Below, piece by piece: positions 1 to 9,100 of a stretch of DNA of 64,000 nucleotides; position 1 is the first letter of the stretch, and the number at the start of each line of letters is the position of its first letter. The stretch comes from Balanoglossus misakiensis (taxonomy: Eukaryota > Hemichordata): positions 1,550,001 to 1,614,000 of the forward strand of contig CM082587.2 of assembly GCA_040954595.2 (NCBI GenBank), written 5' to 3'. Made by a program: the position numbers and the translations under genes. The notes under the pieces were generated by a model. The model had not been told where the DNA came from. It was given only the letters and a program-made list of their open reading frames with translations, and searched no databases.

Positions 1-940
1 AATCGAAGATTTTTCGACTTTGCGAATTTTCAAAATTTGGTCATTTTTTGAAAAAAACATGGGTTATAGCTCAGGAAAATCGTCAGAAATCGAAGATTTT
101 TCGACTTCGCGAATTTTCAAAATTTGGTCATTTTTTGAAAAAACCATGGGTTATAGCTCAGGAAAATCGTCAGAAATCGAAGATTTTTCGACTTTGCGAA
201 TTTTCAAAATTTGGTCATTTTTTGAAAAAAACATGGGTTATAGCTCAGGAAAATCGTCAGAAATCGAAGATTTTTCGACTTTGCGAATTTTCAAAATTTC
301 GTCATTTTTTGAAAAAACCATGGGTTATAGCTCAGGAAAATCGTCAGAAATCGAAGATTTTTCGACTTTGCGAATTTTCAAAATTTGGTCATTTTTTGAA
401 AAAACCGTGGGTTATAGCTCTTGAAAATCATCCAGAAATGTCAATTTTTCGACTTAGCGAAATTTCAAAATTTGGTCATTTTTTGATAAAAACCATGGGT
501 TATAGCTCATGAAAATCATCCAGAAATGTCAATTTTTCGACTTCGCGAAATTTCAAAATTTGGTCATTTTTTGATAAAAACCATGGGTTATAGCTCATGA
601 AAATCATCCAGAAATGTCAATTTTTCGACTTCGCGAAATTTCAAAATTTGGTCATTTTTTGATCAAAACCATGGGTTATAGCTCATGAAAATCATCCAGA
701 AATGTCAATTTTTCGACTTCGCGAAATTTCAAAATTTGGTCATTTTTTGATAAAAACCATGGGTTATAGCTCATGAAAATCATCCATAAATGTCATGAAA
801 ATCATCAAAATCCGACAATTTTTTTATTTTGCGAAATTTGGAAATTTCAAAATTTGTTAAAGTTTTCATGGGTTATAGCTCTTGAAAACCATCAAAATGC
901 GACAATTTTTTGATTTTGCGAAATTTGGAAATTTCACGAT
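1..940. repeat. 87/88-bp tandem satellite array
   Basis: About ten head-to-tail copies, all containing a block reading roughly ATGGGTTATAGCTC. Copies starting at 1, 88, 175, 262 and 349 are 87 bp apart and nearly identical (type A). Copies from about 431 to 783 are 88 bp apart and share different diagnostic bases (type B). From 790 to 940 the unit decays into diverged copies. The type A unit is 29 codons long, so two forward frames stay open across the array; this is a length artefact and not a gene. The array may extend left of the window. It lies in an intron, ending about 35 bp before the splice acceptor of the first visible paraoxonase exon. Confidence 0.95.
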
Positions 941-973
941 TTGGTCATTTTGGACATGTTTAAACACTTACAG

Positions 974-1130
974 GGACTTATTTTGAAACCTGAAAACATC
1001 CATGGGCGTATCTTCCTCTTCGATTTTAACAATCCTTCGCTGAATGCCTCAGAAGTGCCCATCGATGGGAACTTTGATATCTCAAATTTTCACCCTCATG
1101 GCATAAGTCTTTGGGAAGATTCAAATACGG
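974..1130 (+). CDS. Paraoxonase exon A (first visible)
   Basis: Acceptor TTACAG before 974 and donor GTAGGT at 1131. Phase 0 in, phase 1 out. It encodes the GRIFLFDFN strand and FHPHGIS, with the histidine equivalent to PON1 H115. Confidence 0.9.
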
Positions 1131-2722
1131 GTAGGTGCCTCATATAATATCAATTTGCTTTCTTGTGGCTGACGATTTCACTCAAAATAATAATGTTTAC
1201 TTACCGTTTGCCAAAACTCGTCTGAAAGAAGTCAAATGACTGGCTTCCATTATGGCACAATAAGTTCCCATCTGCACACCCTTGGGAGTATCCAGTTTAA
1301 TCGAATCTGTGTCTGCAACAGGGGGTGTTACTCTGTATGTTGTAAATCATCATCCAAAGGAGGAACGAATCGAAGTCTTTGAATTCATCAAAAATCGCCG
1401 CGTCCTGCGCCACATGCGGTCGATCACCGGGAATACAATATTCGGGTAAGTCGCGAGGACTTGGAGTTTGGAAAATAGTCTTGAATTACACTGTCACTAA
1501 ATTGGTGATGATAATACATTTTTTGTAGGAATATGGGGTTGCTCCCTTCTATTGTAGCGATGTAGTGTGTTCCTCGAGGTTTACAGGAAATTTGTTAGTG
1601 TGTTTTACATATTCCATAAAATATAATCATAATTTTGTTTCGATTCACACTGGCGTTCTTATTTCCCTCTCAGATTAAACGACATCATTGCTGTTGGTCC
1701 AGATTCTTTTTTCTTTACAAACAATTTTTACTTTTCCAATGGATACCTCCACATGACAGAGCTGCTTCTTCGGTTACCGTCAGGGAGTATTGGCTTTTAT
1801 GATGGCAAAGAGGGCAGAATTCTGAAGTCTGGAATTAAGTGGCCGAACGGAATCAATGTATCTCCAGATAAAAGGTGAGACTCTCGTCTTTGTTTGTATT
1901 CAGCAACGTATCTGCTGTTCAAAGTATACCTATTTTAGCCGTTTTGTCACTATTAACACCAAAATATCACCCGGCCTGCATTTGAATGTCATGACTCATT
2001 TCTTATTTTTGGCAGATATCTGTACGTAGCTTACTTTAATGACGAAAGGGTCGCCGTATTTGCAATCAAACCAAATTACGAGATAGAAGAACTTCAGGTA
2101 AATAAGTTCAGCTGTATTTGCCATAGTAAAATTAGCGTAAACGTTAGGTCTAAACTCTTTCACTACTAGTATTCCAAATCGTATACACCTTCTCAAATGA
2201 TATGGTGCCACATACTTCTCTTGATCGCTTGGCGACTACAGAAACTTAACTTTTTCCATTTCAGGTTATACCGGTCTATAGTAGTGTCGATAATATAGAA
2301 ATCGATAAAGACTCAGGAGACTTATGGCTAGGGTGTCATCCAATTCGGCACAAGTTGTATCAATACATGGGGAATACCAATCTCATGTGCCCATCACAGG
2401 TATGCATAAAAACAAAGGTCACACCGATCACCGACTAAACGCAATATAGATTGTTGTTCTCTGACCAGCGTTGCGTATTTATGTCCTACTTTGTCTATAT
2501 AGTTAAAAATTAAGTTCAATCTTTGAAATCTTTTCACAGATCTTGCGGATCAGGTTCAATTCCAAGGATCATTCTGGCGATGATTATGAAATCGAGGAGG
2601 TATTCACCGATGGTGGCGCCCTCATTAGCACAGCCACCGTGGCAAGTTTTTATAAAAATAAACTGCTCATCGGAAGTGTGGCAAATACCTCTGTGTTCTG
2701 CGACATGGATGGTATAATGTAA
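974..2722 (+). CDS. Serum paraoxonase/arylesterase-like protein (5' partial)
   Basis: Six exons, 974-1130, 1322-1445, 1674-1874, 2016-2097, 2265-2399 and 2540-2722, join in phase to 293 codons plus a TAA stop. Family knowledge: paraoxonases are six-bladed beta-propeller calcium enzymes of about 355 aa that hydrolyse lactones and aryl esters, often secreted and membrane- or lipoprotein-bound. Seen here: FHPHGIS and VVNHHP carry the two histidines equivalent to human PON1 H115 and H134; LNDIIAVG, WPNGINVS and SVDNIEID carry the calcium ligands equivalent to N168, N224, D269 and N270; the C-terminal VFC holds the cysteine of the conserved disulfide. The N-terminal 60 or so residues, including ligands E53/D54, are on exons left of the window. 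The satellite at 1-940 lies in the intron before the first visible exon. The gene converges on the LDLa gene. I see no clear AATAAA for it. Which PON paralogue it is cannot be told. Confidence 0.95.
1322..1445 (+). CDS. Paraoxonase exon B
   Basis: Acceptor CAACAG before 1322 and donor GTAAGT at 1446; phase 1 to 2. It encodes LYVVNHHP (second histidine of the dyad) and the VFEF strand. Confidence 0.9.
1674..1874 (+). CDS. Paraoxonase exon C
   Basis: Acceptor CTCTCAG before 1674 and donor GTGAGA at 1875; phase 2 to 2. It carries LNDIIAVGPDSFF and WPNGINVSPD, which hold two of the calcium-binding asparagines. Confidence 0.92.
2016..2097 (+). CDS. Paraoxonase exon D
   Basis: Acceptor TTTGGCAG before 2016 and donor GTAAAT at 2098; phase 2 to 0. 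It encodes the strand YLYVAYFNDERVAVF. Confidence 0.9.
2265..2399 (+). CDS. Paraoxonase exon E
   Basis: Acceptor CATTTCAG before 2265 and donor GTATGC at 2400; phase 0 to 0. It encodes SVDNIEID (calcium ligands D and N) followed by the family signature GDLWLGCHP. Confidence 0.92.
2540..2722 (+). CDS. Paraoxonase last exon F
   Basis: Acceptor TTTCACAG before 2540. It encodes the terminal blade (ISTATVASFY, KLLIGSV) and ends in VFCDMDGIM followed by TAA at 2720-2722. The Cys matches the C-terminal cysteine of the PON disulfide. Confidence 0.9.
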   Translation: MLRIRFNSKDHSGDDYEIEEVFTDGGALISTATVASFYKNKLLIGSVANTSVFCDMDGIM

Positions 2723-2938
2723 GCATTTATCGGCAACTCAAATCAGCCATCATGAAACTTGTTAAGGAGGGACCCAAACGAAGAAGAATTGAACACTGAT
2801 GACATTCTTGCTGCTAAGTATTACCCTATAGAGCGACAGTAATGTAATCTTTTATTTGGTTCAATTTTTCAAATATTTAACAGACCGCTCACTCTTAATA
2901 ATACAAACAGAGGCAGGTTTTTTCGGTGGTACACAGAA

Positions 2939-2944
2939 TTTATT
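2939..2944 (-). terminator. Poly(A) signal of the LDLa gene
   Basis: TTTATT on the + strand reads AATAAA on the minus strand, about 103 bases past the stop codon at 3047. The resulting 3' UTR lies in the 324-bp gap between the two convergent stop codons. Confidence 0.6.
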
Positions 2945-3046
2945 TTTGAAAGGTGCCCACGTGACTGTGCCTAAAAAGTCGTATTAAACAGAATGTTGAT
3001 TTAGGTAAACTTGAAAAGGCATGAAATGGCTTGGTCAGGTTGACGT

Positions 3047-3156
3047 TTAGCATCCTTCTTCGTCAGAGTTGTCGCCACATTCATTATAGCCGTTGCATCT
3101 GACGTTGTTGTCCTTACACAAACCATTGTCGCACTTAAACTTGTAATCTGCACAAA
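3047..3156 (-). CDS. LDLa module 21 and stop codon (last exon)
   Basis: Acceptor TTGTTAG, then a six-cysteine module with [12 protein letters not shown] followed directly by TAA. The protein has no tail after the sixth cysteine. Confidence 0.9.
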
Positions 3157-6100
3157 CTAACAATAACGGTTTACGAAATAAGACACTAAACATTCAATGA
3201 GAGAGCACATCGGAAGATTCAAGTTACAAACTTGCAAGTAGAAGGTAAAATATTTAAATTCTATTGAAAAGGGCGAAGAGTTACCGTGCAAAAACCCTTT
3301 TATTCGCCACACACTCCTTTGAATTACACATTTTCACAATCATGAGCGAGAGCTTCAGAGGTCACTAACTGAACTATTTTTGTTTCATTTTATGGCAAGA
3401 AAATCGTTTCTTGTCAGTATTCAGAAGTGTTACATGAGGTACATTGTACTTACTGCAGTCAGCTTCATCCCACATGTCCCCACAGTCATCATAGCCGTCG
3501 CACCTTGTAATGCGGCGCAAACACAAACCATTCGGACATTTATAATGATAAGCGGGACAGTCTGAAACAGAAATGAAATGTGAAAAAGTTTAGACAGGTA
3601 TATTGCTGTCCAACAATTTAGTTGTTTCTAATGTCATGGGGCTATAAAAGCTTCCCTTCATTTCAACCTTCTCTTGAACCACGCATATTCCATCTTTGTA
3701 AGTTGTTACGAAAACATTAATATCTGCAAAAAAGACACATCAAATGCTCTCGTACTTGCCAACGACGATAAACTGTCCTGTACTCACCACCGCAAGCAAA
3801 TTCATCACTTCTGTCAAAACAGTCGAATATGCCATTACACCTTATGCTTCCATCTCCCCTTGATGGTCCCCATCTGGCTGGAGTTACATTGAGACTTTCT
3901 TCTTGCGCTGGTGCTCTTACAATAGGCTGTCCGTTGTCACAAACAAACACATCTAAAAGAAACCATTTTAAAACTTTTGATGCAATCAGTTTTGGATAAC
4001 CCTCTCGGAATTTTCTATTTTATGATCAGTAAAAATGATAATTAACGTTTGTTTGTGTATACATGTATATCTAACGACGGCTAACACTTGTCCACACAAC
4101 CCCCTCCCCTCCTCACACCGCGGCGCGACGACCCCTTAATTCCCTTTGATGAAATAAAGACATTTCCTCACCACAACCCTCTTCATCAGATCCGTCATCA
4201 CAATTGGTGTAGTTATCACATCGGTTGTAAAGCTGTATACAGAGCCCTGTACCGCAGCGAAAATGGCCCAACTCTTCACAAGCTATGAGAGATACGAAGA
4301 AATTGTCCCCTTATCATCTCATCAGCATTCTTATCAAACACAAAACTATGATAAAACTTCATGCGTTGAAAGTGAAACTACATGCAGGTCTTTCAGTGAT
4401 GAACCATGGGTAATGTAAGTGCAAAGTTGACACGTGTTATTGTCGGCGTCATTCTCGTTTACTCTGCGGCACGTCGAGGTCGGGAGAGTTGTGTATTCAC
4501 GTCTCAACTACTCTGCATAACATGTCCGACTTCGCTAGTGCCTGGAGTCTGGACAGGAAAATTTCCCTGCAGCAGCAGTGTTCGTTGTTGTTTTTTGAGG
4601 GGGGTGAACAAAGAAAAGATAATAAACTTACGACACCGTTCACCCTCATCGCTTCCATCGTCACAATCAATATATCCATTACAGACGCGAATTTCCGACA
4701 GTTTCCGTCCATCTTCACACGTGTGGTACTCTGAAATGAGAGTCATGTTCACACTTTGAACTTGAATCAAACTGTCGCGCAATGTGAAGTCCTGAGAGCC
4801 CAACGTTGCACTGAACTTGCAGAAAACAGGCAAGTACAGTGACTGAGAATTTCTGTAGTGACAATTCACAATTCATTTTAATCTTACGGTTCACCATACA
4901 AAATAACTTATTCTGTAGACAATAATTGTCAGGGGCGATTTTTACAAACTTGAAGACAATTTACGTGCGCTAAATGTATTCACATGCTTCAGTGAAACTT
5001 GCTTTTTGAACACCCAGCCCGAACTTTCCTGTCAAAATGAATATTCTGAACTTACCACAGCCAGCTTCGTCACTGTTGTCCCCACACTCATCATACGTGT
5101 TACATCTTACATCACTTCTTCTACAGATTCCGTTGTCACACAGGAACTTCTCATCAGTACACTCTGTAATTGAAAGTAATAATTGACAATATAATGCAGT
5201 ATTTTCCTGTCAACACTGCTATGTTAATCATCAGTATTAATACCGCTAACCTCCCCAAAATTCATCCCCTCTACAACGCTGATTGACTTCCTTCTACTCC
5301 TGTCCCTCCCTCTTTATTCCCACCACTGCCAGAAAGTGATCAAACCCAACACACCATCTCAGAAGCAAAATAGAGCTGATTTCTGAGAAAAATGACGGTA
5401 ATTGGCGAAGGCTCGAAAATTACTGATGGAAACACTTACCACATTCTCGCTCATCGCTGTTGTCACCGCAGTCATCCCACAAATCACATACCCAATGTTC
5501 CGGTGTACATTTGCCGTTGTCACACTTAAACTGCTCATCTCCGCATACTGTGAAAATAAACCGTATGTATGGATATAAATTATTTGGATGTAAGGCACCT
5601 GCATTCCACGCATAGAACTCTAGGCCCCGAGATATCTTCATATGTTTTTGTATTTTAACCCATGTATGCAAACTCACCACATGGCAGCTCATCAGAATGG
5701 TCACTGCAGTCAAAGTATCCATCACACTCAGATGACTCTGGTATCTGCTGGCCATCATCACAAACGAATGGCTCTAAAGAAATATGGAGAAACCAATTGG
5801 TTGTGTTAGCTTCAGTTTTCTACAATGTTTTCCGGATAATTCTCATTATTTCATTCATACATCCAAACTCACTGCACCGATGAGACTTTGCAAAAGCCAT
5901 GTCCATATAGCAATGTCAAGCCCTTTCGACTCGACTCGACATTCGATTTGGCCATAAAAACATAAGAAGTAGTTTCAGTGACCACCGAAGTATTATACCG
6001 GTGAAGAAAACCAGACAATTTCTCACCACAACCGACTTCATCGCTGTTGTCACCACAGTCGTCTCGCATGTTACACCTTACCGAGCTAGATTTACAAAAT

Positions 6101-9100
6101 CCGTTGTCACATCTAAATTGATCTTCAGTACACTCTAGATTTAAAATCAGAATGATCCACAAGTTACAAGTATGTCACCATTAACAAACAGAGTGGGACA
6201 TTAGTGACCCCGCGTTAATATAATTTAAAGACCTGGGTATATAATATTACTTAAACACACTAATTTCATCAGTAAACGTCACTTTTTGAGCTGAGAGTCC
6301 TGATGGTCATTGACAAATCAATTTGTGTGTCGCCAAACGAGAACTCGACAGCGTAGATGAAATTCCAACTGGGATGCGGTGAAACCGACAGACATATACT
6401 TACCACAGCCTATCTCGTCACTGTTATCACCGCAGTCATCAAATCCATCACATTTGTAACTTTCCCTGGTACATATGCCATTGTCGCACTTGAATTCGTC
6501 AACAATGCAGACTGATACAATTTGAAAGAATAGTATCAAGTTAGAAACCTATACATAATCATGTATCTTCACAGGATTGGGTATTACACATTCTGAAGTA
6601 ATTTAATGATTACAGGTTATGCAGATTATTGTTAGCATGTGTATAGAAGCAAGCTCTCGATTCATCTATACATACCACACGATGTTTCATCAGAATGGTC
6701 TGCGCAGTCAAAGTAACTATCACATTCTGACAATGCTGATATCTCTCTACCGTCACCACAGACGAATGGCGCTGAAAATAAAGGAATATACAAGGTACTA
6801 GTATATTTTAAGAAACACAATGGTATTGTCACACACACAAATAGAGAATATTATGGTTGGAATTTAGCAAAGGCTGGAATTATCGTTTTCTTCTCATTTA
6901 GTGCATTCAACTCTTAAAACATCTACAAAGTTCATTTATTGTGTACCTACCGCATAAATCGTTATCTTCATCAGAGCCGTTGGGACAGTCATCATCGCCA
7001 TCACAGCGCCTCCAACGGCTAATACACGTCTCACCACAATCGAACTCGTACGAGCTGCATGCTGTTCAGTAATTGTCGTTAGTGACAAAATCGTAAATAA
7101 ATATTTTCATCGGATGAGAAATGCAAAACAATTTTTCAACATTGAACCCATCCTAACTTCTGTACCACATACGTATGGATGTAACCACTGATATATCGTA
7201 ATGAGTAATGATAACGGTAATTTTGTATACGGGAAGATGGTAGATTTTGTTTTCTTGGAAATGGCCTAAGTGAAAGATCATTTTATTTTAATAGTGATCA
7301 ATATTTTATCCTTCCTAATAATCTTACGCAATTTATGTATAAAACAATGGTGTTTACCTTTCAGAAAAGTATAATAAGCGTAGCCGAGTGCAGCAGGTTT
7401 TAAAACAAGCCAAGGCATAAAGCAAGATGTACTTATTTTTCTGGATACTTACGACAATCTCTTTCGTCACTCCCATCATTACAATCTTCTCCTCCATCAC
7501 ATTTGTAACCTTGTCGGACGAAGTTGCCGTCGTCACAGACAAAGTGACCTGAAAGAAAAATAATCAAGGACGTTTGAGCAAAATCAACAATTCGGACACG
7601 CCTGTGCTGGCGCTGTTCTTTTCTGCTTTGCCAGAACAACGACTGTTCTGGGAGTACACAAGGATAGACAGACTTACCACAGTCCAGTTCGTCGCTTTTA
7701 TCACCGCAGTCATCATACGTATCACAAACAGAATAGTTTGAGATACATCTGCCATTATTACAGACGAAATCGTCACAGGCTGAAGGAAAAAAAACGGGAA
7801 AATTTATCATGAACACACAATTGTAAGATAGTATTCAGAACCAAGGCTACCAAAGGAATATAAATATAGGTGATAAGTAATTTGCATCTGCTGCTGCAGT
7901 GTCGCTAACTTTGTTCTAGTTGAAGAAGTCATTGCTGATGACCGATGCATTTGTTTATGCAGGCGGAGTAAACTTACGGCAATTCTGTTCATCACTTCCA
8001 TCTGCACAGTCATCAAACCCATCACAAATATTCCATTCACCTATACAAAGTCCGTCACCGCATCGCTGTCTTGGTGGGTCACATGCTGTAAAAGAATAGA
8101 TATATATTAAAGATACACTATCTGTGACTTTTGTTTTTTTTTCATTTTTTTTTTCAGTCAAATCCGAACTTGAATGCATTTGTCAGCAATAAAAATGATC
8201 AGAAGATGGCATTTGTACAGGAAATCATAAGACGTCTGCGTTTATACTCACGACAATTTTCTTCGTCACTTCCGTCTGCGCAGTCGTAGGATCCATCACA
8301 AAAACTGCCTAGATGCGTGCACTCGCCACTACCACACTTCAAAGCAAATTCCCTTCCGCATCCGTTTCCATCCACTGGAATAGAAAAGTTGTGTCTTATC
8401 GCATTTTTGTCGACATTTATGTCGAGAATCGGGGTGAAGCCATGTCACAGTCATCCAATGGACTGTTTATTTTTGTAAACTTATGTTGCTTGTCTTCAGG
8501 CAATCAGTGATGTATAAAAATAAGCCATCACGATAAAATTGACATTTTAAAACTTACAGCAATTTGCTTCGTCTGAGTTATCTCCGCAATCGTCTTCATA
8601 ATCACAGATGTCGCTTTCTAAAACCATTACTCCGTTATCGCAAGGAACCAAGACTGAAATGCGAATAAAGTCAAGCTTCGATTATTTTTATAGGCGATCT
8701 TGAGTTTCATATGTGTAACACGAGTGATACTTTTCAAGATGTAAGGGTATTCACGTTCTCTAGGTTGTTACTTGTATTTTCATAGATGAGCGAGACAAAT
8801 TGTAGTTAACAAAAATGATTTCCACAAACAGTGTCTTCATTTTCTTCATATAATGCAAATCAGGAAAATATTTCAATCAGCAATGTAGAGTACCTCTACA
8901 TTTGCCAGGATATACCCCCGTATTGATTCAATGACACTAACCGCATATTTCATCACTTCCGTCTTCACAATCGTCATAGCCATCACAAATAGATGATTCA
9001 TGAATACATGTGCCGTCGGAACATGATTTATATCGGTACATTTCTTCACAGTCTGAAATTAAATGTGTTACTAGTATCAGTGTAGTACTTTGCAAATGTT

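Noticed and set aside
20-512. Repetitive 134- and 154-codon ORFs across the satellite
   Set aside because: They exist because the 87-bp unit is a multiple of three. Two frames are open at once, the type B units break them, and the array lies in an intron.
4406-4869. Several ORFs of 73 to 121 codons on both strands around 4.5-4.8 kb
   Set aside because: They are extensions of LDLa module 17 through introns or in wrong frames. Only 4632-4730 fits the splice sites.
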